Of a DNA stretch of 64,000 bases, positions 51,851-61,271 are shown piece after piece. Source of the DNA: Christensenella sp. (GTDB taxonomy: Bacteria > Bacillota > Clostridia > Christensenellales > UBA3700); NCBI GenBank assembly GCA_022784465.1, contig JALFUR010000010.1, positions 1-64,000 on the forward strand. Reading direction: 5' to 3'. The stretch's first letter is position 1, and every line of letters starts with the position of its first letter. The notes under the pieces are model-generated. The model did no database searches. It saw nothing but the letters and a program-made list of their open reading frames with translations, and had not been told where the DNA came from. The translations under genes and the position numbers were made by a program.

Positions 51851-53900
51851 TTATCTAGGAATAGATTTATTAAAAGAGGATATCTCAGCAGGTTATGATT
51901 TAACCGATATATATGAAGTTGAAAAACTTATGAAAGTAATACGTATGTCAATTATACGTAAGCATATTAATAATGGTGTAATCTTTTTAGATTTTGACGG
52001 AGTATATATCGACAAAGATGTTGTTATAGGGAAAGGAACAAAGGTATATGCAAACAATTATTTGCAAGGAAGCACTGTTATTGGAAAAGATTGCGTTATT
52101 GAAGCAGGAAATACTATAAACAACTCAAGAATAGGAGATTCAGTAAAAATCAGTGCAAGCAATTTGTCCGACTGCGAAATAGGGTCAAAAACTACAGTTG
52201 GACCAAATGCACATGTTCATACACATAGTGTAATTGGTAGTGGATGCAGAATAGGAAACTATGTGGAAATTAAAAACAGCACATTAGGAATGGGCACAAA
52301 AGCTGCGCATCTTGCATATGTAGGAGATGCAGATATTGGCTCTAATTGCAATTTAGGCTGTGGTTCAATTTTTATTAATTACGATGGAAAAAATAAACAT
52401 AGAAGTGTTGTTGGCAATAGTGTATTTATAGGAAGCAATAGCAATGTAGTTGCGCCTGTATCTATTGAAGATAACGCATATATTGCAGCTGGAACAACTG
52501 TTACTGTGGATTTACCAAAAAATTGCATGTGTATTGGAAGATCAAGAGAAACTGTTAAAGAAAACAGAAGTAAATACAATAAGCCTTTATATGTTAAAAA
52601 ATATTTTGGAACAGATGGTATTAGAGGTGTATACGGCGAGTTTTTAACAGAAGAAATAGCATTTTTATGTGGAAACAGATTGGGATATTCTTCCGATGGA
52701 GGAGTTGTTGTTGTAGGAAGAGACAACAGACCAAGTGGAGAAAAATTAGCAAAGGCTTTAATTGAAGGTGTTATAAAAGCAGGTGCGAGTGTAATTGACC
52801 TTGGAGTTGTTACTACTCCAAATGTTGCTTTTACAACAGTGGATAAAAAAGCAAATTATGGTGTAGCTATTACTGCTTCTCATAATCCTTGGAAATATAA
52901 CGGCATAAAGATCTTTGATTATAATGGTAGAAAATTAGAAGATATAGAAGAGATTGAGATAGAAAAACACATTGATGAAAAGAAAGTGTTTGAAGGTAAA
53001 GGATTAGGCCTAATAAAAGACGGCAAAGAAGAAGTAAAAGAGTATTTAAATGATTTATGTAGATTAATAGGAAATTTAAACGGGCTTAAAGTTGTTCTTG
53101 ATTGTTCAAATGGTGCAATATCAAAAACAGCAGAAACGATTTTTAAAAATGTTGGAGCAAATGTCATTGCATATAACACAAGTGAAGATGGTCATTTAAT
53201 CAATGAAGGATGTGGAGCCTTACATCCTGAATTTATTGTAGAAAAAGTATTGGAAAACAAAGCAGACATCGGACTTTGTTTTGATGGAGATGCGGATAGG
53301 GTTATTGCCGTTGACGAGAAAGGCAAAAAAGTTGATGGCGATAGCATTATTTATATAATAGGCCGTGCATTAAAAGAAAAAGGCAAATTAAATAACGATA
53401 TGGTCGTTGGAACTTTGCATACCAATATGGGAGTTGAAAAATCATTAGAGAAAATTGGTATTAAACTAGCAAGAACAGACATAGGAGATCATTTTGTTGT
53501 TGAAAAAATGTTAAGAGATAATCTTATGGTTGGTGGAGAACAATCTGGTCATATCATTTTAAGAGAGTTCTCAAATACTGGAGATGGCGTCTTAGCGGGA
53601 TTATATCTAGCTAAACTTATAAAGGAAACAGGGAAAAGTTTATCTTCACTTGATGATAGCGTTCATTATCCGCAAGAAAATATTAATATTATCACAGAAA
53701 AAAAGAAAGAAATAATGGCCGATAATGATGTTAAGGAATTTGTCAAATCAATAGAAGAAGAACTGAGCAATAAGGGAAGAGTACTATTAAGGGCAAGTGG
53801 AACAGAGCCAAAAATTAGAATAATGGCAGAATGCGAAAATAGTGAACTTGCTAAAGAAATTGCAAACAAAATGAAAATGTTTATTGAGGCTAAATTGTAA
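51828..53900 (+). CDS. GlmU acetyltransferase domain fused to phosphoglucosamine mutase (GlmM)
   Basis: The 690 residues join two enzymes that catalyse consecutive steps. Residues 1-250 are the GlmU linker helix and left-handed beta-helix: VYIDKDVVIG, VEIKN (Lys149), the catalytic His161 in KAAHLAYVGDADIG, INYDGKNK, IAAGTTVT. Residues 257-690 are GlmM: FGTDGIRG, active Ser351 in TASHNP, metal Asp486/488/490 in DGDADR, the amino-sugar loop GEQSGH and RASGTEPKIR. Together they would convert GlcN-6-P to GlcN-1-P and then GlcNAc-1-P. The uridylyltransferase half of GlmU is absent. At the E. coli GlmU Arg333 position there is His131. It overlaps both neighbours. Confidence 0.85.
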   Translation: MKELIINNYLGIDLLKEDISAGYDLTDIYEVEKLMKVIRMSIIRKHINNGVIFLDFDGVYIDKDVVIGKGTKVYANNYLQGSTVIGKDCVIEAGNTINNSRIGDSVKISASNLSDCEIGSKTTVGPNAHVHTHSVIGSGCRIGNYVEIKNSTLGMGTKAAHLAYVGDADIGSNCNLGCGSIFINYDGKNKHRSVVGNSVFIGSNSNVVAPVSIEDNAYIAAGTTVTVDLPKNCMCIGRSRETVKENRSKYNKPLYVKKYFGTDGIRGVYGEFLTEEIAFLCGNRLGYSSDGGVVVVGRDNRPSGEKLAKALIEGVIKAGASVIDLGVVTTPNVAFTTVDKKANYGVAITASHNPWKYNGIKIFDYNGRKLEDIEEIEIEKHIDEKKVFEGKGLGLIKDGKEEVKEYLNDLCRLIGNLNGLKVVLDCSNGAISKTAETIFKNVGANVIAYNTSEDGHLINEGCGALHPEFIVEKVLENKADIGLCFDGDADRVIAVDEKGKKVDGDSIIYIIGRALKEKGKLNNDMVVGTLHTNMGVEKSLEKIGIKLARTDIGDHFVVEKMLRDNLMVGGEQSGHIILREFSNTGDGVLAGLYLAKLIKETGKSLSSLDDSVHYPQENINIITEKKKEIMADNDVKEFVKSIEEELSNKGRVLLRASGTEPKIRIMAECENSELAKEIANKMKMFIEAKL

Positions 53901-54721
53901 TGATAATTATAACAAAAGAAGATGGGTCGTATAAGAGTGTTTCTTTAAATAATAAATACGTAAATCAAGCAATAGATTTATATAAGCAAACTTTTAACGA
54001 TTCAGAATCTTTTATAAAAATCATTATGGAAAAAGTAAAAGCTGTCTCTATTGATATAGTTGATAAGCAAGTTGTATCATGTGCATTTTATAGAGAAAAA
54101 CATATATTAGAGAACAAAAAGAAAATGAAAATCCCATTTATTTTTGGAGTTGCAACAAATCCTAATTATAGGCATCAACAAAGAGCACATAAAGTAATAA
54201 ACGGGTTATTGAATTATATAAAAGAAAAAGGCTATGAGATGGCATTTCTAGCGCCAGCAAATAAAGGTTTATATGCATTTTACTCTCAATTTGGATTTGA
54301 AAAATATAGTTTTTTCGAATACAAAAATGGAAGAATAGAAGACAAATATGTTGTTAGACAAGGTAGCGTAGAAGATGCAGAAATCATTATGAAGCTTTTC
54401 AATAAAAACGCTAGAAAATTGATTAATTGCCAAATAAGGAATAAGGCGGAAACCGAAATAAAATTAAAAGAGGTTGAGGCGGATGGAGGCAAAATAATGC
54501 TAGCATTGAATAACAAAAAAGTAATTGGGTATTATTTTGAAGATGGCGATATAATAGAATCAATAGGAATAGACTGGATATACGAAGAGGAAGGAAAGAC
54601 AATAGTAATTCCAACAAACAAATATATGGAAACCTCAAAATGTCCAGGCATAGTAGTTAAAAACTTAAATACTGCAAAAGACAAAACAGGCAAAGACGCA
54701 TATTTTTATGATATGTGGTAA
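53900..54721 (+). CDS. GNAT-family acetyltransferase
   Basis: A 273-residue protein with an N-terminal GNAT fold: FGVATNPNYRHQQRAHKVI is the acetyl-CoA loop region (about 76-94), and AFLAPANKGLYAFYSQFGF the following strand-helix (split at ANK). A second, smaller domain follows (about 150-273), like Eis-type enzymes. The gene overlaps the GlmU-GlmM gene by one base and stands 11 nt before a PglE-like aminotransferase, so it could acetylate the amino sugar made there; a protein or antibiotic substrate is also possible. Confidence 0.75.
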   Translation: MIIITKEDGSYKSVSLNNKYVNQAIDLYKQTFNDSESFIKIIMEKVKAVSIDIVDKQVVSCAFYREKHILENKKKMKIPFIFGVATNPNYRHQQRAHKVINGLLNYIKEKGYEMAFLAPANKGLYAFYSQFGFEKYSFFEYKNGRIEDKYVVRQGSVEDAEIIMKLFNKNARKLINCQIRNKAETEIKLKEVEADGGKIMLALNNKKVIGYYFEDGDIIESIGIDWIYEEEGKTIVIPTNKYMETSKCPGIVVKNLNTAKDKTGKDAYFYDMW

Positions 54722-54732
54722 AGAGGAGAAAT

Positions 54733-55938
54733 ATGAATATACCATTTTCACCACCAGACATTTCCGAAGAAGAGATTAACGCAGTCGCCGATACATTGCG
54801 TTCTGGTTGGATTACTACTGGTCCAAAAACTAAAGAATTTGAAAAACAAATTGCTAGTTATTGTGGAACGAATAAAGCAGTATGCTTAAATTCTGCAACG
54901 GCAGGATTAGAACTTGTTTTAAAAATTTTAGGTGTGGGACAGGGAGATGAAGTAATAACTTCTGCATATACTTATACGGCTAGCGCTAGCGTAATTGAAC
55001 ATGTTGGAGCAAAAATTGTATTATGTGATATACAAAAAGATTGCTTAGAAATGGATTACGAAAAACTTGAATCGTTAATTACAGAGAATACCAAAGTAAT
55101 TATTCCGGTGGATATTGCAGGAAAGATTTGCGACTATGATAAAATATTTAACATAGTTGAAAATAAAAAAAAGTTATTTAAGGCTAAAAATGAAATTCAA
55201 TCCATTTTTAATAGAGTAATAATTTTGGCAGATGCAGCTCATAGTTTTGGAGCAACACGAAAAGGTTTAAAAAGTGGAAATATTGCTGATTTTACATCGT
55301 TCAGTTTTCATGCAGTAAAAAATTTAACGACAGCAGAGGGCGGTGCTGTAACATGGAAAGCAAATAAAGAGATTGACGACGAAAAAATATATAAAGAATT
55401 TATGCTTTGGTCGCTTCATGGACAAAGCAAAGATGCTCTAGCAAAAACCCAACTTGGAGCTTGGGAATACGATATAAAAATATGTGGTCAAAAATGTAAT
55501 ATGACAGATATTATGGCATCTATTGGACTTGTTCAATTATCTAGATATGGACAATTGTTAAATAGAAGAAGAGAGATCATTGAAAAATATGATAGCGAGT
55601 TAAAAGATTATGTTGATAGCGTAAAACATTATTCTAGCGATTCTTCTTCAAGTGGTCATTTGTATATAACTAATGTTAAAAATATTAATTTAGAGCAAAG
55701 AAATGCAATAATAATTAAAATGGCAGAAAAGGGAGTAGCTACGAATGTCCATTATAAGCCACTTCCATTGCATTCGGCCTATAAAAACTTAGATTTTGAT
55801 ATAAATAATTATCCAAATGCATATTCAAGATTTAAGAGCGAAATAACTCTTCCTTTGCACACTCTTCTTACAGATGAGCAAGTAGATTATATTATCAAAT
55901 TATATAAAGAGACAATTAATGAGGTGAAAAATGTATAA
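54733..55938 (+). CDS. DegT/DnrJ-family sugar aminotransferase (PglE-like)
   Basis: A 401-residue PLP enzyme that would add an amino group to a UDP-keto-sugar. It has SGWITTGPKTKEFE, NSATAGLE, the PLP Asp in ADAAHSFGA (about 167) and the Schiff-base Lys196 in FHAVKNLTTAEGG. With the 4,6-dehydratase at 11433 and the phosphoglycosyl transferase next to it, it fits the route to a diamino sugar like N,N'-diacetylbacillosamine; this is an inference. I start it at 54733 behind GAGGAG. It overlaps the next gene by 8 nt. Confidence 0.87.
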   Translation: MNIPFSPPDISEEEINAVADTLRSGWITTGPKTKEFEKQIASYCGTNKAVCLNSATAGLELVLKILGVGQGDEVITSAYTYTASASVIEHVGAKIVLCDIQKDCLEMDYEKLESLITENTKVIIPVDIAGKICDYDKIFNIVENKKKLFKAKNEIQSIFNRVIILADAAHSFGATRKGLKSGNIADFTSFSFHAVKNLTTAEGGAVTWKANKEIDDEKIYKEFMLWSLHGQSKDALAKTQLGAWEYDIKICGQKCNMTDIMASIGLVQLSRYGQLLNRRREIIEKYDSELKDYVDSVKHYSSDSSSSGHLYITNVKNINLEQRNAIIIKMAEKGVATNVHYKPLPLHSAYKNLDFDINNYPNAYSRFKSEITLPLHTLLTDEQVDYIIKLYKETINEVKNV

Positions 55939-57664
55939 ATTCTTCAAAAGATTGTTTGATTTAATTTTATCGATAGTTGCTTTGCCTTTTTTATTAATAA
56001 TTACGATTTTTGTTGGTATAGCTATCAAGTGCGAAGATGGCGGCCCTGTGTTTTATTGCGGAAAGAGGATAGGAAGGAATGGTAAAATTTTTAGAATGGT
56101 AAAATTTCGATCTATGAGAGTCAATGCTCCTGATATCAGGCTTAGGGATGGGTCTACTTACAACGGCGATGATGATCCGAGAGTGACCAAGGTAGGTAAG
56201 TTTTTGCGAGTGACTTCCATTGACGAGTTGCCACAAATTTTCAATGTTTTCGTTGGTCAAATGAGTTTAATCGGACCAAGACCCGACCCTGAAGATTGGC
56301 TTGACAAATATTCTGAGGAAGAAAGGGTATTTTTGACGGTGCGTCCGGGCATAACGGGATATAGTCAAGCTTATTTTAGGAACCAAGTCGATGGCAAAGA
56401 AAAAATCAAAAATGATGTATATTACGCAAAGCATTGCTCCTTCGAATTAGATATAAAAATTTTTTTCAAGACGATTGCCGTAGTAGTCAAGAGAGAAAAC
56501 ACATATAAGGACACTCAAGGCGAAGACGAGGTAATGCACGAGATAGAAAATATGAACCTTCTCGATAATGACACTCAAGGCGAAATAGGATTTGTTCAAG
56601 AATATGGTAGCGAATTTGATGATTTGTCCAACAATCAATTCTTGTTGAAAACCCCCACCACTCCATATTTTTTACAAGGTAAAAACGCACAGTTTTTTAG
56701 AAGTGGGAGAGATTGCCTAAAAGCAATAGCAAAACATTTTGACAAAGCGCAAAAGGTCGTACTAATGCCTGCGCTAAGTTGTCCTTCAATGTTATTACCT
56801 TTTACAAGTAATGGATATCATCCTATTTTTTACAAACTTAACGAAGATTATACAGCTAACGTTGCCGATGTAGAGAGCAAAATTCACGATGGAATAATAT
56901 TTTTATATTTTTCTTATTTTGGCGTTCAACCTTTTTCTACTCAATGGCTTCAAATGAACAAAACAAAGTACCCAAACACTATTTTTGTAGAAGATTGTAC
57001 ACAAGACTTATTGTCGCCACGTGAGGGATTTGTTGCCGACGTAACAGTTGCAAGTATTCGAAAGTGGTTGTCAATTCCTGACGGGGGAGTATTGTGGAGC
57101 AAGAACACAATTAAAAACGAGGTTTTGGTAGACAATAGTTTTGCTCGTCTTAGACAAGAGGCGATGAGTCTAAAAAGTCAATATCTAAGGACGAAAGACA
57201 AGGCGTCCAAAGATAAATTCAGAGCATTGCTTAATGAGGCATCAAACTTGTTGGACGTTTCTGAGCAACCATATAATATTTCGTTAAAGTCTTTAGATAT
57301 TTTGAACTTGGTAGATTTTGACCAAATTTATGCGGTACGCAAAGCTAATGTAGCCAAGTTGCAAAGAAGACTTGATGGTTTGCGAGAACAAAGAAAAATC
57401 AAATATGTTGCTAACGACACGAGCAAAAGTACGTTATATTTTCCTATTTTAATAGAAAATCGCGACCAAGTACAGAGCAATTTGGCTAGACAAGGCGTAT
57501 ATTGTCCAGTCATATGGCCTATTGCGCCTCAAGCAGAGGGAATGTGTGAGGTAGCGCAAAATACGGCAAATAAAATACTTGCAATTCCGTGCGACCAACG
57601 CTATAACGAGCAAGATATGGATTACGTTGCAAGTATCGTTATTTCGACAATACAAGGCAAATAA
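55931..57664 (+). CDS. Phosphoglycosyl transferase fused to a DegT-like aminotransferase domain
   Basis: Residues 1-200 are a PglC/WbaP-type phosphoglycosyl transferase: one re-entrant membrane helix (about 8-32), KFRSM, the catalytic Asp108-Glu109 in SIDELPQ, GPRPD and RPGITG. It starts lipid-linked sugar synthesis. Residues 230-577 form a DegT-like PLP fold (EDCTQD near 364, SIRKWLSIPDGG with Lys388). The linker holds DTQGE twice (204-208, 224-228), encoded by identical 15-mers 60 bp apart. The frame is open throughout. This union is not one I know. Base composition is richer in G+C than in its neighbours. Confidence 0.82.
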   Translation: MYKFFKRLFDLILSIVALPFLLIITIFVGIAIKCEDGGPVFYCGKRIGRNGKIFRMVKFRSMRVNAPDIRLRDGSTYNGDDDPRVTKVGKFLRVTSIDELPQIFNVFVGQMSLIGPRPDPEDWLDKYSEEERVFLTVRPGITGYSQAYFRNQVDGKEKIKNDVYYAKHCSFELDIKIFFKTIAVVVKRENTYKDTQGEDEVMHEIENMNLLDNDTQGEIGFVQEYGSEFDDLSNNQFLLKTPTTPYFLQGKNAQFFRSGRDCLKAIAKHFDKAQKVVLMPALSCPSMLLPFTSNGYHPIFYKLNEDYTANVADVESKIHDGIIFLYFSYFGVQPFSTQWLQMNKTKYPNTIFVEDCTQDLLSPREGFVADVTVASIRKWLSIPDGGVLWSKNTIKNEVLVDNSFARLRQEAMSLKSQYLRTKDKASKDKFRALLNEASNLLDVSEQPYNISLKSLDILNLVDFDQIYAVRKANVAKLQRRLDGLREQRKIKYVANDTSKSTLYFPILIENRDQVQSNLARQGVYCPVIWPIAPQAEGMCEVAQNTANKILAIPCDQRYNEQDMDYVASIVISTIQGK

Positions 57665-57682
57665 GAGGATGAAAAGATTAAC

Positions 57683-58861
57683 ATGAAATTACTTATAATA
57701 GGTGCAAGCATTTTGCAAGTGCCCGCAATACTTAAAGCAAAAGAGATGGGAATAGAAGTAGCTGTTGCCGACTACAATCCGTCTGCAGTGGGAGTGGCGT
57801 TGGCAGACAGGTATTTCAATGCCAGCACTTTAGACAAAGAGGCAGTTTTGGCAGTGGCGAAAGAGTATAGGCCCGATGGTATTATGACTATGGCAACCGA
57901 TATGCCTATGCGCACGATTGCATACGTTTGTGCGCAAATGGGCTTGAGGGCAATTAGTGAGCAATGCGCTATAGATTGCACAGATAAGGTTGCGATGATA
58001 CGTTGCTTTAAGCAAGCAGGAGTTCCAAGCCCTCAATTTTGGGAAATTAAAGAGGTTTCAGATATTCACGCAATAAAAGAGAAGTTGGTGTTCCCATGTA
58101 TAATGAAACCTGCTGACAATTCTGGCAGCAGAGGCGTGGTTTTATGTCATGATTTTGAAGAGCTGCAACAAAGGTTTAAGTATTCTGTGGCAAGTTCTCG
58201 AAGTGGAGTAGTGCTAGTGGAAGAATATATGACGGGAGATGAAGTTAGTGTAGAAACTTTCGTTATTAATGGTGTAGCACATGTATTACAAATCACTGAC
58301 AAGTTAACAACCGGAGCGCCATATTTTGTAGAAATGGGTCACTCTCAACCTACGAGGCTTTGTCATCAAGCTCAAGAGTCAATTAAAGAAGTGACTCAAT
58401 TAGCGGTAAATTCCGTTAATATATGTGATGGACCAGTTCATTTAGAGATGATAGTCAAGGACAATAAGGCTCGTATGATAGAACTTGGAGCTAGAATGGG
58501 CGGAGATTGTATTACATCGCATCTTGTTCCTTTATCTACCGGCATTGATATGACCAAACAAACTATATTGTATGCTTTGGGGCAACAGGTCGATCTTGAG
58601 CAAAAATATGTTCAAGCGAGCGCGATTAAGTTTATTAAGGCTCCGATAGGACGATTAGAGGCCATTAGTGGTGTGCAAGAGGCAAAGGAAGACTTTCATG
58701 TTAAAGAAATTGGATTTTTTAAACATATAGGTGATACAATAGAATCTGTCCATTCTAGCGGAGATAGGTTGGGCTACGTGATAACACAAGCAAATACCAT
58801 TCAAGAGGCGCTTGAATCTTGTCAATTAGCATTGGAAAAAATAAAAGTGGAGGTTAAATAA
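57683..58861 (+). CDS. ATP-grasp ligase (CarB/PurK-like)
   Basis: A 392-residue enzyme with a Rossmann-like preATP-grasp domain (IIGASILQVPAILKAKEMG), the ATP-binding FPCIMKPADNSGSRGV (about 137-152), VEEYMTGDEVSVE and the metal site ELGARMGGD (about 272). Such enzymes join a carboxylate to an amine with ATP. Beside amino-sugar genes it may attach an amino acid or modify a sugar acid. AGAGGATG precedes the start. It shares the raised G+C of the upstream fusion gene. Confidence 0.83.
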   Translation: MKLLIIGASILQVPAILKAKEMGIEVAVADYNPSAVGVALADRYFNASTLDKEAVLAVAKEYRPDGIMTMATDMPMRTIAYVCAQMGLRAISEQCAIDCTDKVAMIRCFKQAGVPSPQFWEIKEVSDIHAIKEKLVFPCIMKPADNSGSRGVVLCHDFEELQQRFKYSVASSRSGVVLVEEYMTGDEVSVETFVINGVAHVLQITDKLTTGAPYFVEMGHSQPTRLCHQAQESIKEVTQLAVNSVNICDGPVHLEMIVKDNKARMIELGARMGGDCITSHLVPLSTGIDMTKQTILYALGQQVDLEQKYVQASAIKFIKAPIGRLEAISGVQEAKEDFHVKEIGFFKHIGDTIESVHSSGDRLGYVITQANTIQEALESCQLALEKIKVEVK

Positions 58862-58862
58862 T

Positions 58863-60113
58863 ATGACGAGAAAGGTCTGGATTGTTAGTCATTACGCAAT
58901 GCCTCCTCATCTTGAGATGCGGGTCAAGACCTTGCGTTTTGCTCAATATCTGCAAGATGTTGGCTATGATGTTTTGCTTATTACGGCAAGTACTATTCAC
59001 AATACGGATATTAATCTCATTCAGGACAAGAGTTTATATATAGAGAAAGAATACGATGGGCTAAAGTTTGTTCACATTAAATGTAACCAATATAATGGTA
59101 GTAGAATAAAAAGAATAATTAATTTGTATCAGTTTCAATATAATTTTTGTAAAGTAATGAAAAATTTTGATAAGCCAGAAGTAATACTTGCGGACTGCAA
59201 TTGTATAAACTATTCAGGTATATACAAGTTTGCAAGTAAAAACAATATTCCCTTCATTTCTGAAATACGAGATTTGTGGCCGTTATCAATAGTAGAATAT
59301 TTGCATTTTAGAAACAATAACCCGATCATTCGCTATCTTTATTCAAGAGAAAAGAAGATGTATAAAGTGTCCAATGCAATTATATTTTCAATGGAAGGCG
59401 GAAAGGATTATTTAATAAATAAAGGTTGGGATAAAAGTATTAACCTTAATAAAGTCTTTAATATCAACAATGGCATTGATATTAATCAAGTTAAACAATC
59501 TGAGATTGATAATGTTCTAGAAGATAAAGAATTGCTTGACGATAAGTTTAAAATCATATATACAGGTTCAATTCGACAAGTCAACGATATAGGAAAAATT
59601 CTAGATGTGGCAAAAGAGGTAAAGTCTAGAGGCTTAGATGATATTAGATTTATTATATACGGAGATGGAGATCAAAAAGATGAGTTGCAAAAACGAGTGA
59701 TAGACGAAAAAATAGACAATGCTGTTTTTAAAGGCTTTGTACAAAAGAAATATATTCCTTATATTTGCTCAAAGGCTAATGTTAACATTATTAACGTGGT
59801 TCCGTCAATATTAACTCAATACGGAGCAAGTTGGAACAAACTTTTTGATTATATGGCAGCGAGAAAGCCAATTTTGTCTACACTTAAGGTTAAATATGAT
59901 CTTATTGACAGATACGATTGTGGCATTAGTACTCAAGATCAATCGGTTTCAACAATTGCTAATGCTATTGAAGAGTTATATAACATGCCTAAAGATAAAT
60001 ATCAACAAATGTGTGATAATGCTTGGAAAGGAGCTGAGTGTTACGATTTTAAAACATTAACAGCCAAATTGCAAGAGGTTATCGAATATGCAATAATTAA
60101 CGACAAAAAATAA
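58863..60113 (+). CDS. GT4-family glycosyltransferase
   Basis: A 416-residue GT-B glycosyltransferase like WbuB/WbpH enzymes. Visible marks are ISEIRDLWPLSI (about 139) in the N-terminal lobe and YTGSIRQVNDIGKILD (about 236) and FIIYGDGDQKDEL in the donor-binding lobe. It should add the second or later sugar to the lipid-linked unit on the cytoplasmic side. GGAGG precedes the ATG, inside the end of the ATP-grasp gene. Confidence 0.87.
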   Translation: MTRKVWIVSHYAMPPHLEMRVKTLRFAQYLQDVGYDVLLITASTIHNTDINLIQDKSLYIEKEYDGLKFVHIKCNQYNGSRIKRIINLYQFQYNFCKVMKNFDKPEVILADCNCINYSGIYKFASKNNIPFISEIRDLWPLSIVEYLHFRNNNPIIRYLYSREKKMYKVSNAIIFSMEGGKDYLINKGWDKSINLNKVFNINNGIDINQVKQSEIDNVLEDKELLDDKFKIIYTGSIRQVNDIGKILDVAKEVKSRGLDDIRFIIYGDGDQKDELQKRVIDEKIDNAVFKGFVQKKYIPYICSKANVNIINVVPSILTQYGASWNKLFDYMAARKPILSTLKVKYDLIDRYDCGISTQDQSVSTIANAIEELYNMPKDKYQQMCDNAWKGAECYDFKTLTAKLQEVIEYAIINDKK

Positions 60114-60130
60114 TAAGAAGGAAACTTTAT

Positions 60131-61255
60131 ATGCAATTTATAGATCTTAAAAAACAATATAACATTCTTAAAGAAGAAATAGATAAGAGTATATCCAAGG
60201 TTTTGGATGATAGCCATTATATTGGAGGCTTAGAAGTAAAGCAATTAGCAGAAGAATTAGCGCAATATTGTGGCGTGAAACATTGTCTTACTTGCGGAAA
60301 CGGTACTGATGCATTAACTATCGCACTTAGGTGCTTAGGGGTAGGCAAAGGCGATGCGGTATTTGTGCCTACCTTTACGTTTTTTGCTTCAGCAGAAACC
60401 GTTGCGCTTGAAGGAGCAACATGTATATTTGTTGATGTTGATCCAAGAACATTTAATATTGATAGTGTCAAGTTGGATAAAGCAATTTCAAAAGTTATAA
60501 AGGAAGGAAAGCTTAATCCTAAATGTGTTATAGCAGTAGATTTGTTTGGACAACCAGCTGATTTCCCTACAATACGTAAGGTAACTGACAAATACGGGTT
60601 ATTAATAATAGAAGATGGAGCACAAGGATTTGGTGGAAGTATAGAAGGGAAAAAAGCTTGTTCTTTTGGAGATATATCTACCACTTCATTTTTTCCGGCA
60701 AAACCATTAGGATGTTATGGAGATGGTGGGGCAATTTTTACAGACAACGATGAATATTATGCGCTTATGTCATCTTTAGCCGTTCATGGAAAGGGTAGTT
60801 ACAAATATGACAACATTCGTATTGGATATAACTCTCGTCTTGATACTATTCAAGCAGCGATATTGCTTCCAAAACTTCATGCTTTTGATAATTATGAGTT
60901 AAGAGATCGCAACAAGATTGCCGAAAAATATAAACAATTGTTAGAAAAAGAGTTTATTACTCCGTATGTTCCTCAAGGATTTATTAGTAGTTGGGCTCAG
61001 TATACAATTATATTAGACAATTTGGAACAAAGAGAGAGAATTCAAGCAAGACTAAAAGAAAATGGTATACCAACAATGATATATTATCCAATACCTATGC
61101 ACAAGCAAACAGCATTTAGCGGGTACAATTTCAATGTGGATGATTTAAAAGAAGCAGAGAATTTGTGCGATAGGGTTCTTAGTATACCAATGCATCCTTA
61201 TTTAGATAATGAAACAATAGAATTTATCGCAAATAGTTTAATAGAAAGCAAATAA
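60131..61255 (+). CDS. wbpE: UDP-3-keto-GlcNAcA aminotransferase (WbpE/WlbC type)
   Basis: A 374-residue PLP aminotransferase with [24 protein letters not shown] (about 57), the PLP Asp in IEDGAQGFG (about 162) and Lys191 in [14 protein letters not shown]. It should aminate the 3-keto group of the UDP-GlcNAc-uronate made by WbpA and WbpB. The next three genes supply the other steps, which supports the assignment. GGAAAC lies upstream. Confidence 0.88.
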   Translation: MQFIDLKKQYNILKEEIDKSISKVLDDSHYIGGLEVKQLAEELAQYCGVKHCLTCGNGTDALTIALRCLGVGKGDAVFVPTFTFFASAETVALEGATCIFVDVDPRTFNIDSVKLDKAISKVIKEGKLNPKCVIAVDLFGQPADFPTIRKVTDKYGLLIIEDGAQGFGGSIEGKKACSFGDISTTSFFPAKPLGCYGDGGAIFTDNDEYYALMSSLAVHGKGSYKYDNIRIGYNSRLDTIQAAILLPKLHAFDNYELRDRNKIAEKYKQLLEKEFITPYVPQGFISSWAQYTIILDNLEQRERIQARLKENGIPTMIYYPIPMHKQTAFSGYNFNVDDLKEAENLCDRVLSIPMHPYLDNETIEFIANSLIESK

Positions 61256-61271
61256 TTATATAGGAAAAATT

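Noticed and set aside
60217-60684. 155-codon minus-strand frame inside wbpE
   Set aside because: Antisense shadow of a conserved aminotransferase, without a start signal.
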